A stretch of DNA of 47,571 nt from Polaromonas sp. (GCF_029945925.1 NZ_JAQSDN010000054.1:119138-166708); one strand, 5' to 3'. Positions 33,061 to 41,529 are shown, counted from the stretch's first letter. Notes: generated by a model from the sequence alone, not told the origin. A program made the numbers and translations.

Positions 33061-33912
33061 ATGCGTTTAACCTGCACCGCGGCCTTTCTGATTGCTTCTT
33101 TTTTAATAGCGGCTGGCGCACAGGCTGCGGGGCCTTGCGATGATTTTGTTCGCAAACTTCCGAACCTCAAGCGCAGCCTCTGCGACGCCGCGCAGCTGCA
33201 GGCCACGGCCGCCCGCTCGGTCAAGGGGCAGACCCTGTGGAAGCGCGATGTCAAGCCCGAGGATGTGCGCCAGCGCGTGCTGGTGCTGGGCGCGATTCAT
33301 GGCGACGAGTTGTCGTCGACCTCGGTGGCCCTGCACTGGATTCGCCTGGCCGAGGAAACCACGGCGCCCTGGTCGCAAGCCATCCACTGGCGTTTTATAC
33401 CGGCCCTCAATCCCGACGGGTTGCTGGCCAGCCCGCCGCGCCGCGTCAACGCCAACGGCGTCGATCTGAACCGCAACTTTCCCACGCCGTTCTGGGAGCG
33501 TGACGCCAAGGTGTACTGGGAAAAACGCACCCGCAAGGACCCGCGCCGCTGGCCGGGCACCAAGCCTCTGTCCGAGCCGGAGTCGCGCTTTCTGCACCAG
33601 GAGATGCAGAGCTTCAAGCCCCACCTGATCGTCAGCATCCATGCGCCCTACGGCGTGCTCGACTTTGACGGGCCGTCGGTCCCGCCCTCCAAACTGGGGC
33701 GGCTGTACCTGGACCAGGTCGGCATTTTTCCGGGCTCGCTGGGCAATTACGGCGGTGTGCACAAAGGGGTGCCGGTGGTCACCATCGAACTGCCCAATGC
33801 GATGCGCACACCGCTGGACGCCGAGATGCGGCAGATGTGGCTGGACCTGTTGCGCTGGATGACCGAGCGTGTGCCGGCGGGCGCCCCCGAGGCGTCGTCG
33901 CGCACGCCCTGA
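33061..33912 (+). CDS. Exported M14-family zinc carboxypeptidase (MpaA-like)
   Basis: 283 residues. Zinc ligands fit the M14 pattern: HGDE (His80, Glu83) and a later His in VSIHAPYG; substrate-binding GVDLNRNFP and catalytic Glu in VVTIELPNA are visible. The short type without a prodomain resembles murein tripeptide amidase MpaA, which removes meso-diaminopimelate from the tripeptide. Unlike cytosolic MpaA, it has an N-terminal signal peptide (residues 1-23, FLIASFLIAAGAQAAG), so it would act in the periplasm. Much of this signal peptide coincides with a copy of element A at 33091-33147. Confidence 0.85.
   Translation: MRLTCTAAFLIASFLIAAGAQAAGPCDDFVRKLPNLKRSLCDAAQLQATAARSVKGQTLWKRDVKPEDVRQRVLVLGAIHGDELSSTSVALHWIRLAEETTAPWSQAIHWRFIPALNPDGLLASPPRRVNANGVDLNRNFPTPFWERDAKVYWEKRTRKDPRRWPGTKPLSEPESRFLHQEMQSFKPHLIVSIHAPYGVLDFDGPSVPPSKLGRLYLDQVGIFPGSLGNYGGVHKGVPVVTIELPNAMRTPLDAEMRQMWLDLLRWMTERVPAGAPEASSRTP
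33091..33147 (+). repeat. Element A copy 9 (diverged), encoding signal-peptide residues
   Basis: ATTGCTTCTTTTTTAATAGC then GGCTGGCGC, GGGGCC and GATTTTG line up block by block with the copy at 33963-34020 read on its minus strand. The first arm has two changes. It is translated as residues 11-29 of the M14-like protein. Confidence 0.5.
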
Positions 33913-33962
33913 CGCCGCCTGCCGGGTTCGATGGCGCGTATCGCCGCCCCATCATTCATGAT

Positions 33963-34020
33963 GAAAATGGGCTCCAGCCCTTTTGCAGTGGGCGCTAGCG
34001 GCTATTAAACCAATAGCAAT
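33963..34020 (-). repeat. Element A copy 7
   Basis: On the minus strand it reads ATTGCTATTGGTTTAATAGC, then CGCTAGCGCCCACTGC, then AAAGGGCTGGAGCCCATTTT. It lies between the convergent M14-like gene and the gene at 34044. Confidence 0.85.
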
Positions 34021-34043
34021 CGCTCGCCCCCGGAGGTTTGTCC

Positions 34044-34406
34044 TCAGCGCTTGAGCCTGTCGTAGGCCTTGTCCATGGGCGCGCTTTTGCCGGTGTCCTG
34101 CAGGCCCCGGCGCAGGTCGCGGCTGGCTTGCTGCACTTGCGGGTCGGGCTGTGTATCGGTCATGTCGGTGGACTGGTCGCGCTCATGCGGCAGCGCGAGG
34201 CTGGCTTCGTCCGACGCATCGGCAGGCGTTTCTGCGCGCCCGGGCCGCGGGCGCCCTGCGGCCGGTGTCCTGGCGGGCATGCCCTCACTCTGGCCGGGTT
34301 GGTCGGCGCCCTGCCTCTGCGCGGGCGGGACGGGCTGGTTAGACGGATTGGAAAGGGGGCTGGCCACAGGCGTTCTTTCTGTTGCAACAAGGGATTCAGC
34401 GGCCAC
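34044..34406 (-). CDS. Hypothetical low-complexity hydrophilic protein
   Basis: 120 residues from a GTG start. Rich in Pro, Ala, Gln and Asp, no hydrophobic segment, no known domain. The C-terminal third, VQQASRDLRRGLQDTGKSAPMDKAYDRLKR, looks like a regular helix and is probably the conserved part; the N-terminal two thirds appear disordered. A later start such as Met at residue 43 or at the MTDTQPDPQ stretch is possible. I do not recognise it. Confidence 0.5.
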   Translation of the reverse strand: MAAESLVATERTPVASPLSNPSNQPVPPAQRQGADQPGQSEGMPARTPAAGRPRPGRAETPADASDEASLALPHERDQSTDMTDTQPDPQVQQASRDLRRGLQDTGKSAPMDKAYDRLKR

Positions 34407-34509
34407 TGTGCCGCTTCACCCGCAGGCGCTTTGTCAGCCTGTTCAGCGTTCGGGTGTAGGAGGGCGGCGGGCGGGTGACCGGGTCCGCGCCGGGGCACGG
34501 GGCCGCGTT

Positions 34510-34842
34510 CTATTTCACCTTGGGTGACGCGCCGGCCGGAGGCCTGGACGCCTCGTGAGCGTCCTGCGGCTGCAAGGTCTCACGCAGCTTGTCCGCCTTG
34601 GCGGCATCAAATGCGCCTTCGGCGCGGGCCGGCACCTCGCCCTGCCGGTTGATCACCACCGCGTAGACCTCATCGGTTCCGCGCAGGCCAGCGGAGCGGA
34701 CAAAGCGCTCGCGGTCGGTGAACACCGGCATCAGCCTCGCATGCTCGGTATCGGGGGCGCGCTGGCTGCTGTGGACAGTGATGAGGGCCAGTGTGCGCTC
34801 GGCCGGCAGGCCGCCGGGCACCGCCACGGCCTGCTGGAACAA
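34510..34842 (-). CDS. Hypothetical protein, possible thioredoxin-like fragment
   Basis: 110 residues from a TTG codon. TLALITVHSSQRAPDTEHARLMP, then AGLRGTDEVYAVVINRQGEVPARAEGAFDAAKADKLRETL, alternates strands and helices like the small DUF4174/thioredoxin-like proteins that report an oxidant or redox function. A signal peptide is missing in this frame. Hydrophobic signal-like sequence (RILFVTLFVPAG) is present just upstream in a different frame, next to a 12-bp tandem repeat of CCTGTTTGTGAC type at about 34839-34862. A frameshifted N-terminus is therefore possible. The tail is Pro/Ala-rich. Confidence 0.45.
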   Translation of the reverse strand: MFQQAVAVPGGLPAERTLALITVHSSQRAPDTEHARLMPVFTDRERFVRSAGLRGTDEVYAVVINRQGEVPARAEGAFDAAKADKLRETLQPQDAHEASRPPAGASPKVK

Positions 34843-35008
34843 ACAGGGTCACAAACAGGATCCGAACGACGCAAGATGCATGCGCGCCACCAGGCAAGGC
34901 GCAGTGATTGGAAAAAAAGTATCCGAAACCGCATGGTTCTATTGTGACCACGAGGTAGAAAATAACGCGGCTACTACCGATTCAGACGCGAGCGGCTAAA
35001 ATATCGGC

Positions 35009-35668
35009 ATGAGCACCACCCCTTCTACCGCGCCGACCCTCAAGGCCAGGCCCGCCGCGCATGGCGGCCCCAAAATTTCTTTCAAGGCGCAAATGCTGGC
35101 CGCCCGGGAGGACGCCATCGTGCAGGCGGTCAACCGGCTGCTGGCGGAAAAAGGCTTTGACCTGATGACGGTGGACGAGGTGGCTGCCGATGTGGGCATT
35201 GCCAAGGCCAGTCTTTACAAACATTTCCCCAGCAAGGAAGACCTGGCTGCGGCGGCCATGGTGCGTGTGGTGGGGCAGGCGCAGGCCTTTCTGGCCGGCT
35301 TGCCCCCGGACGCCCAGCCCCTGGCGCAACTCAAGGCGATGGTGCGCTGGATGCTGCAGCTGCAGCTGGCCGGCGAAATGCCTTCGCTGCCGCACCAGAA
35401 CTCCAGCCTGCGTACCACGCTGATGAACAACAAGGCCTACCTCGACGGGCTGGTGCTTGTCAGCGACCAGATTGGCGGCTGGATAGAACGTGCGCAAAAA
35501 GACGGCTCCCTGAGCACCGGCATTCCGCCGATTCTGGTGCTCTACACCTTGTACGCCCGGGCCTGCGATCCGGTGCTGGAGTTCCTGCGGGCCGGCGGCC
35601 AGCACAGCGATGAAGAGATCATTGAGCTGGTGATTCGTACCTGCTTTGAGGGGCTCTGCGCGCGCTAG
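35009..35668 (+). CDS. TetR-family transcriptional regulator
   Basis: 219 residues. After a 30-residue Ala/Pro-rich extension the HTH reads LLAEKGFDLMTVDEVAADVGIAKASLYKHFPSKEDLAAAAM, closely following the TetR_N pattern. The C-terminal ligand domain (NSSLRTTLMNNKAYLDGLVLVSDQIGGWIERAQKDG) is not assigned to a ligand class. No evident operator palindrome was found in the 166 bp before it, though that A+T-rich stretch (TAGAAAATAACGCGGCTACTA) probably holds its promoter. No obvious target operon is adjacent. Confidence 0.87.
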   Translation: MSTTPSTAPTLKARPAAHGGPKISFKAQMLAAREDAIVQAVNRLLAEKGFDLMTVDEVAADVGIAKASLYKHFPSKEDLAAAAMVRVVGQAQAFLAGLPPDAQPLAQLKAMVRWMLQLQLAGEMPSLPHQNSSLRTTLMNNKAYLDGLVLVSDQIGGWIERAQKDGSLSTGIPPILVLYTLYARACDPVLEFLRAGGQHSDEEIIELVIRTCFEGLCAR

Positions 35669-35889
35669 GGTTCAGTAAAACCGGCTGTCCCGACGGTATT
35701 CGCAAAAGCCGGGATTTGAATTACATTGCGTAACTCTTTTGTGTCTCTTGCTCCCCATGGGCCAGCCTTCCTGCCGGGGGAAACTCCGTTCCAACCCATG
35801 AAGTCGTCCGCTTTGCGCATGAAACCGGCCCGACCGGTGCCCGACAGGCGCCTGGGCGCCCGCGTCTCCCGGGCGTTGCCGGACCGGCC

Positions 35890-38505
35890 ATGACCCGTCA
35901 GCTGGCGGCCACGGACGCCCAGTCCCTGCGGAGCCAGCGTCTGGCGATGGCCATGGCGGGGCTGGCCTTGATGCTTGGCCTGCTTTTTACCGGGGCCGGC
36001 GTTTTCTGGGTGAACAACACGTTTCAGAGCCAGGCCAGGGAGCGTTTCGACCGGCTGGCAGACCGTGTCCAGACCGATGTGCAGGACCGCCTGAATGCCC
36101 CGCTGCTTGGGCTCCGCGGCGCCGCCGGTGTTTATGCGGCCAGCAACTCGGTCGAGCGGGCCGAGTTTCGGGCCTATGTGCAGTTCAGCCAGCTGGGGCG
36201 CGATTTTCCGGGCGTGCGCGGGTTTGGTTTCATGGCCCGGGTCCTGCGGGAGGACCTGGACCGTTTTATTGCCGCCGAACGAGCCGACGATGAACCGGCC
36301 TTTGCCGTCAGCGCGATGCCCGGCTCGCCGACCACCCCCAGTACGCCCGACCTGTATGTGGTGAAGTTCATGGAACCCCAGGCCCGCAACCAGGCGGCAT
36401 TGGGCCTGGACGTCGGGGCAGACCCCTTACGCCGCGAGGCCATCGAACGTGCGGTGGCGACGGGCGAGCCCACCCTGACCAGAAAAACCACCCTGGTGCA
36501 GGACCAGCAGCAAAGCCCGGGGTGGGTTTATCTGTTGCCGGTTTATCGCCCGGGGGCGGACCTCAGCACGCCGGCGCAACGCCAGGCGCTCCTGATCGGG
36601 GTGCTGTTTGCGCCCATGCTGGTCAGCGAGGTGTTGCAGGGGGCGGCCGAGGCCACCCAGGGGCAGGCGGATTTCGAGCTTTTCGACGCTGAACCGCTGA
36701 ACGCACAGACCCGGGTGTACGACCTCGACGGGCATCTGGCGGCGGGCCGCGGTGACCCCGTGACGGACCACGCCGCCCAGCGCCTTTTTTCTACCTCCCG
36801 GCCGGTTTTGGCCGGTGGCCGCACCTTGACCCTGCGTGTCAGCACCACGCCTGCGTTTGAAGCCGAGGCGGCCAGCCTCATGCCGGCCTTGCTCGGACTC
36901 AGCGGGGTCCTGCTGAGCCTGCTGCTGGCCTTGTGCCTCTGGCTGCTCGGCAGCAGCCGGGCCCGGGCGCTGTCCGTGGCCCAGCGCATTACGCTGGACC
37001 TGGCGCACGAGCAGCAGCGCCTGCTCAGCATCGTGGAGGGGACCAATGTCGGCACCTGGGAGTGGAATGTGCAGACCGGGGAAACCCGCTTCGACGAACG
37101 CTGGGCTGCCATCACCGGCCACACGCTCGATGAGATGCTGCCCCTGAACATCCAGACCTGGCGCGACCTGACCCACCCCGGGGACCTGCTCCACGCCGAT
37201 GGACTGCTCAAGCAGCATTTTGCCGGCAGGACGCCTTACTTTGACTGCGAGGTGCGGCTGCGCCACAAGGACGGCCGCTGGATCTGGGCGCTGTCGCGCG
37301 GCCGCGTCTGTGCATGGGGCGGCGACCGCCAGCCGGCGCTGATGGCGGGCACCCTGATGGACATCACCGAACGCCAGACCGCCCAGCTGGCCCTGCGCAA
37401 CAGCGAGGAGCATTTTCGCCAGCTGTTTGAAACCAGCCTGGAGTGCATTTTGCAAACCCGTCCGGACGGACAGGTGCTCAATGCCAACGCCGCCGCCTGT
37501 GAGTTGTTTGGCATGAGTGAAGAGGAGTTGCGCGAGCGCGGCCGGGGCGGGCTGGTGGACCCCGGCGACACCCGCTTGCAGGCCCTGCTCGACGAACGCC
37601 AGCGTGAAGGGAAAACGCGCGGCGAGCTGCGCATGCTGCGCGGTGACGGGACGGCCTTCGAGTGCGAGCTGTCGTCGTCGATATTCCTGGATTCGAACAA
37701 CACGCCCTGCGCCAACATTGTTTTGCGCGACATCACGGTGCGCAAGCGGTCGGAGGCGCGCATTGCACTGGTCAACGCCGAACTGGAACAGCGGGTGGGG
37801 CGGCGGACCGCCCAGCTCGAAGCGTCCAACCGGGACTTGCAGGAGTTTGCCCATTCGGTGGCCCATGACCTGCGCCAGCCCTTTATTGCGATTGGCGGCT
37901 TCAGCGGTTTGCTCGAGCGCCGGGTGACGGACGACCGCGCCAGGCATTACATCAACCGCATAAAGGCCGGCGTGCGGCAGGCCGGGGAACTGACGGAAGC
38001 CCTGCTGGCACTGGCCAACCTGTCGCGCGTGCAGCTGCGCGTGCAGGCGGTGGACCTCAGCGCCGTCGCGCACAGTGTGATGGACAGCCTGCAGCTGGAA
38101 GAGCCCGCGCGCGCGCGCCGCATCCGCATCCAGGAGGGCCTGGTGGTGCAGGCCGATGCGATGCTGCTGCGGCTGGTGATGCAGGAGCTGCTCGGCAATG
38201 CCTGGAAATTCACGTCGCGGCAGACACACACGGAGATCAGTTTTGGCCTGCAGTCGGCGCCGGCCGCAGGCGTGGAAGCCGTCTACGTGGTCAGCGACAA
38301 CGGCGAGGGCTTCGACATGGCCCATGTCGACAAGCTGTTTCGCAGTTTCCAGCGCCTGCACGCGCCGCAGGAGTTCCCCGGTGCGGGGGTGGGGCTGGCC
38401 AACATCCAGCGCATCATTACGCGCCATGGCGGGCAGATCTGGGCAGAGTCGGCCCGCGGCGAGGGGGCCCGCTTCTTCTTCACGCTGGGCAGCCCCGGGG
38501 TGTGA
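35890..38505 (+). CDS. Membrane sensor histidine kinase with CHASE and PAS domains
   Basis: 871 residues. A membrane helix (about 18-42) is followed by a periplasmic CHASE domain (about 75-300, with FRAYVQFSQLGRDFPGVRGFGFM and PVYRPGADLSTPAQR), a second helix near 330-352, two PAS/PAC domains (about 380-500, ending LMDITERQTA, and 505-630, ending VLRDITVRKRSE), a coiled coil, and a HisKA domain with phospho-acceptor His659 in SVAHDLRQPF. The ATPase domain has the N box ELLGNAWKFTS, G1 DNGEGFDMAH, an F-box-like FRSFQRLH and G2 GAGVGLANIQRII. The H-box and kinase core resemble the phytochrome-like/HWE-adjacent group. No response regulator is adjacent, so it is an orphan kinase. Ligand unknown; CHASE domains bind small extracellular molecules. 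Confidence 0.9.
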   Translation: MTRQLAATDAQSLRSQRLAMAMAGLALMLGLLFTGAGVFWVNNTFQSQARERFDRLADRVQTDVQDRLNAPLLGLRGAAGVYAASNSVERAEFRAYVQFSQLGRDFPGVRGFGFMARVLREDLDRFIAAERADDEPAFAVSAMPGSPTTPSTPDLYVVKFMEPQARNQAALGLDVGADPLRREAIERAVATGEPTLTRKTTLVQDQQQSPGWVYLLPVYRPGADLSTPAQRQALLIGVLFAPMLVSEVLQGAAEATQGQADFELFDAEPLNAQTRVYDLDGHLAAGRGDPVTDHAAQRLFSTSRPVLAGGRTLTLRVSTTPAFEAEAASLMPALLGLSGVLLSLLLALCLWLLGSSRARALSVAQRITLDLAHEQQRLLSIVEGTNVGTWEWNVQTGETRFDERWAAITGHTLDEMLPLNIQTWRDLTHPGDLLHADGLLKQHFAGRTPYFDCEVRLRHKDGRWIWALSRGRVCAWGGDRQPALMAGTLMDITERQTAQLALRNSEEHFRQLFETSLECILQTRPDGQVLNANAAACELFGMSEEELRERGRGGLVDPGDTRLQALLDERQREGKTRGELRMLRGDGTAFECELSSSIFLDSNNTPCANIVLRDITVRKRSEARIALVNAELEQRVGRRTAQLEASNRDLQEFAHSVAHDLRQPFIAIGGFSGLLERRVTDDRARHYINRIKAGVRQAGELTEALLALANLSRVQLRVQAVDLSAVAHSVMDSLQLEEPARARRIRIQEGLVVQADAMLLRLVMQELLGNAWKFTSRQTHTEISFGLQSAPAAGVEAVYVVSDNGEGFDMAHVDKLFRSFQRLHAPQEFPGAGVGLANIQRIITRHGGQIWAESARGEGARFFFTLGSPGV

Positions 38506-38519
38506 GTTTCTTCCCGGGA

Positions 38520-38580
38520 TTGCGCTATTGTTTTGATAGCTGGTTGCGCCCGCCGGATATGGGCTGAGCTCCGATTTCGA
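38520..38580 (+). repeat. Element A copy 8
   Basis: TTGCGCTATTGTTTTGATAGC then TGGTTGCGCCCGCC and TATGGGCTGAGCTCCGATTTC. It separates the kinase gene from the convergent metallophosphoesterase gene and encodes the last 17-18 residues and stop of the latter. Confidence 0.85.
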
Positions 38581-39418
38581 TCAACAAATCGGGCTTGAAT
38601 CCGTCCTGCTCGCCCTTGCGGGCATAACCGAGCGGATTGGCCACCACCCGGCAGCCGTTTTTGACGTAGTCGTTGGGGCAATGCAGGTGGCCGTGCAGCC
38701 ACAGCTGCGCCTGCGCCAGCAGATCGTCCAGCGCATTGCAGAACCCCGCCGTGCCGGGCGCCAGGCCGTAGCGCGGGTCGCCGCTGAGCAGGCTGGGCGC
38801 AAAGTGCGTGACAACCACGGTCGGGCCGTCAAAGGGGAGTGCCAGCGCCTGCCGCAGCCAGGCCTGGCTTTGCAGGCCCAGTTCGCGCACGGCGTCGGCC
38901 AGCATGGGCTGGCCATCCCGGAAGGCGTGGTTTTTGCGGAGGTAAAAATTGGCGGCGCGAAAGGCCTTGTCACGCGCCTTGAGGACATCGCCCGTAGTCA
39001 GGCTGCCGTCGGCCGCCTGTGCGGTGGTCAGGGCATCAAAGTCGGTCCACAAGGTGCAGCCGACAAAACGGATGCCCTGCCACTGCACAGTCTCGCGTTC
39101 CAGCCAGACCAGGCCCAGCCGTTCACAGGTCTCGCGCAGGCGCGCGTGGGTGGCCTCGAAGTCCTGCCCATCGTACTCGTGGTTGCCGGGCAGGAAAAAA
39201 ACCGGCGTGGGCCAGGCCGCGCCGCCCTGCGCCACCGGCAGGGGGGAAAAGCGGGCGAGTCCGAAGTCGCCGTCATTCAGCATGTCGGTCAGCAGCGATC
39301 CCGGCTGGTAGGAGCCGATATCGCCCGCCAGCACCAGCAGGTCGGCCCCGGGGGCGGGTTGGGCCACGAAATGCGGGTTGGATTCAAGGTGCAGGTCGGA
39401 CAGAAGCTGGATGTTCAC
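38525..39418 (-). CDS. Calcineurin-like metallophosphoesterase
   Basis: 297 residues with the full motif set: SDLHLE (Asp8, His10), LAGDIG, PGNHEYDG, VVTHFAPS and LHGHLH. These ligate the dinuclear metal centre. Similar to cytosolic serine/threonine phosphatase-like proteins of unknown substrate in Burkholderiales. The C-terminal residues IEIGAQPISGGRNQLSKQ are encoded by element A, so the ancestral protein probably ended near DGFKPDLLIEI. Confidence 0.87.
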   Translation of the reverse strand: MNIQLLSDLHLESNPHFVAQPAPGADLLVLAGDIGSYQPGSLLTDMLNDGDFGLARFSPLPVAQGGAAWPTPVFFLPGNHEYDGQDFEATHARLRETCERLGLVWLERETVQWQGIRFVGCTLWTDFDALTTAQAADGSLTTGDVLKARDKAFRAANFYLRKNHAFRDGQPMLADAVRELGLQSQAWLRQALALPFDGPTVVVTHFAPSLLSGDPRYGLAPGTAGFCNALDDLLAQAQLWLHGHLHCPNDYVKNGCRVVANPLGYARKGEQDGFKPDLLIEIGAQPISGGRNQLSKQ

Positions 39419-39642
39419 CTGTCGATTGTGCAGGAAGCCTGCTTCGGCACCGACAACCGGCGCGTTTCAGCCCGCGAGCATGCCCGCAAGGCCCCAGGAA
39501 GGCCGAAACGACCGCTATGCGGGCTGGCAGGCTAACTATGCGCTAAATGCATGAGGCTGGCGGTGTTTTGGGCGTGCAACCCTAGGGAAAACCCTTAATG
39601 TCGGGGTGTCGCAATTTTTCGCCCCTGGCTGGCACCCCTGAC

Positions 39643-39819
39643 ATGTACACCCTTCTTTCGCAGGTTTTCCGTTTTCTCCCCTTGCCCCGTGCCGTGGCGC
39701 CGGTTCATGGGGTGGCACACAACCTGATGGAGCGTGCCGAAGCCCGCGCCGGACGCAACCCGCAGCAGGCCCAGGAGCTGCGCCGTGCGGCGCGCGCTTA
39801 CCTCAGCGTGGTCCGCTGA
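39643..39819 (+). CDS. Small hypothetical protein (58 residues)
   Basis: MYTLLSQVFRFLPLPRAVAPVHG followed by a helical, Arg/Ala/Gln-rich segment NLMERAEARAGRNPQQAQELRRAARAYLSVVR. It looks like a membrane-peripheral or amphipathic mini-protein. There is no strong ribosome site, but coding bias is consistent over its length. The 224 bp between it and the metallophosphoesterase start show no other gene. Not recognised. Confidence 0.45.
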   Translation: MYTLLSQVFRFLPLPRAVAPVHGVAHNLMERAEARAGRNPQQAQELRRAARAYLSVVR

Positions 39820-39893
39820 TACGTCCTGAAGGTTCACGCCGGCGACCCGCGGTGGTGGCCAGGGCTGGCCGAGGGATGCCCCGTCCGGCGGCC

Positions 39894-40883
39894 TCAGCCT
39901 GAAAAGGCCTTGTCGGCGGCGCGTACCAAGGCCTGGCGCAGCCAGACATGGGCGCCGTGCTGCTGGGAGCGGCGGTGCCACACCGCATCGACATGCACCG
40001 GCGACACGTCAAAGGGCAGGGGCCGCAGCACCAGCTGCTCGGCAATGCCTGTGACCCGCACAAAGTGGCGGGGCAGCACGGTGAGCAGGTTGGAGTTGGC
40101 GACCACCCGGCCGGCCGTGAAAAACTGGTTGACGGTCAGCACCACCTTGCGTTTGCGGCCCAGCGAAGCCAGTGACTCGTCAATAAATCCGTAGGGCCGG
40201 CCGGAAAAACTCACCAGCATGTGGCGCGCAGCGCAAAACCGGTTCAGCGTGAAAGGGCCGCTGGCCAGCGGGTGGCCGGCGCGCATCACGCACACATATT
40301 CGCCGTCATACAGTCGCTGGTGCAAAAAAGGCATGACCTCGCCGCTCTGGGCGCGGGCCGTCAGGTCCGCCAGCACGGCGGGAAAGTAGCCGATCGCCAG
40401 GTCGCAGGCTTCCTCGTCAAGGAGTTTGCGCGGGTCGCGTGTTGTCAGCGGCACCACACGGATGGACACCCCCGGCGCCTCGTGTTCCAGGATGTCCACC
40501 AGCCCCGGTATCAACTCGGCGGCGGTTGCGTCGGCCATGGCCAGCACAAACGTGGAATGGGCCTCGCCGGGCACAAACGTGCTGGGAATCAGCGACTCCT
40601 GCAGCTGTTGCAGCGCTTCGCGCACGGCCGGCCAGATCGCGAGTGCGCGCGGCGTGGGCGCCATGCCCTGGCCGCTGCGCTGCACCAGCTCGTCGCCCAG
40701 CGTCTCGCGCAGGCGGCGCAGCGCATTGCTGACGGCGGGCTGCGTCAGCGACAGGTTGCGAGCCGCCCGCGTCAGGCTGCGTTCTGCCATGACCTCGTCA
40801 AACACGCGAAGCAGGTTCAGGTCCAGGGTGCGGAAGTTAGGCGGCGTCACGATTTTTTCTGATCCAGTGCAAGTTATCACCAT
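39894..40883 (-). CDS. LysR-family transcriptional regulator
   Basis: 329 residues. The HTH region reads LDLNLLRVFDEVMAERSLTRAARNLSLTQPAVSNALRRLRETLGDELVQR; the C-terminal half is the periplasmic-binding-like effector domain (FVLAMADATAAELIPGLVDIL onward), of the NodD/PnbR-like subgroup that often controls aromatic degradation. Start uncertain: ATG 40883, or GTG 40850 giving VTPPNFRTLDL. A palindrome at 40874-40891 overlaps the longer start. It diverges from the membrane protein gene at 40993, a plausible target. Confidence 0.88.
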   Translation of the reverse strand: MVITCTGSEKIVTPPNFRTLDLNLLRVFDEVMAERSLTRAARNLSLTQPAVSNALRRLRETLGDELVQRSGQGMAPTPRALAIWPAVREALQQLQESLIPSTFVPGEAHSTFVLAMADATAAELIPGLVDILEHEAPGVSIRVVPLTTRDPRKLLDEEACDLAIGYFPAVLADLTARAQSGEVMPFLHQRLYDGEYVCVMRAGHPLASGPFTLNRFCAARHMLVSFSGRPYGFIDESLASLGRKRKVVLTVNQFFTAGRVVANSNLLTVLPRHFVRVTGIAEQLVLRPLPFDVSPVHVDAVWHRRSQQHGAHVWLRQALVRAADKAFSG

Positions 40884-40891
40884 TGTGAATA
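40874..40891. promoter_or_regulatory. Candidate LysR-type operator
   Basis: TTATCACCATTGTGAATA contains CAC-N4-GTG with partly matching A+T flanks, a T-N11-A type site in the 109-bp gap between the divergent LysR gene and the membrane protein gene. Assigned by position and symmetry only. Confidence 0.4.
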
Positions 40892-40992
40892 GATTGCATC
40901 ATAAAGATAAAGTTGAATAACATCAGTGTTAACCCTAATATCCCTCTGTGCCCAAACCAATACCGGTGGTGGCACTCATCAGGGGAACCATC

Positions 40993-41529
40993 ATGACCAG
41001 TTTTGTCAACATCAAATATCCCGCCGAACATCCCGGTGTGGCACGCTTTGAGTCTGCCGTGGGTGCGGCTCGCCAACTGCGCAAAGGTTTTGACAGCACC
41101 CGGGGCTTGGCGGGCCTGTTGCTGGCGGCCATCGTTGCAGCCATGGTGGTGGTGGCCGACCAGCTCGTCGAGAACTGGGCCGAAGGCCATTTGCTGGTGG
41201 CTTGGGTCGCCATGTGGGTGGTCGCCTTCTGCGTGATGGCCCTTTTTGCCGGCACCGCACGCCGGCTGGCAGCGCGTGTGCTCACGGCACTGGACGCCTG
41301 GTCCAGCGCCATTGCCCAGGCGCGTGCCGATGTCCGGCTGTGGGAAGCCGCCAAGGCGGACCCCCGTGTGATGGCCGACCTGCAGGTCGCCATGGCACGC
41401 CAGGAAGCCACGGACGAAGCGGCTGGTGTGCCGCCCGTCGTTGCCGCAGCAGCGGCCAAGGCGCGGGAAGACAAGCCCATCGACTTGGGCAGCCGCGTGT
41501 TGCGTGCTTACCCCAGCTACTACATTTGA
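40993..41529 (+). CDS. Conserved two-helix membrane protein, function unknown
   Basis: 178 residues from ATG 40993, preceded by AGGGGAACC. Two hydrophobic helices (about 53-72, LAGLLLAAIVAAMVVVADQL, and 82-105, LVAWVAMWVVAFCVMALFAG) are flanked by a cytosolic N-terminus and a long Ala/Arg/Glu-rich helical C-terminus ending LGSRVLRAYPSYYI. No known domain recognised. A strong terminator follows. It may be controlled by the divergent LysR regulator. Confidence 0.75.
   Translation: MTSFVNIKYPAEHPGVARFESAVGAARQLRKGFDSTRGLAGLLLAAIVAAMVVVADQLVENWAEGHLLVAWVAMWVVAFCVMALFAGTARRLAARVLTALDAWSSAIAQARADVRLWEAAKADPRVMADLQVAMARQEATDEAAGVPPVVAAAAAKAREDKPIDLGSRVLRAYPSYYI

Noticed and set aside
36427..38427. 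666-codon minus-strand open frame opposite the histidine kinase
   Set aside because: Shadow frame with biased composition; the kinase domains on the plus strand are unambiguous.
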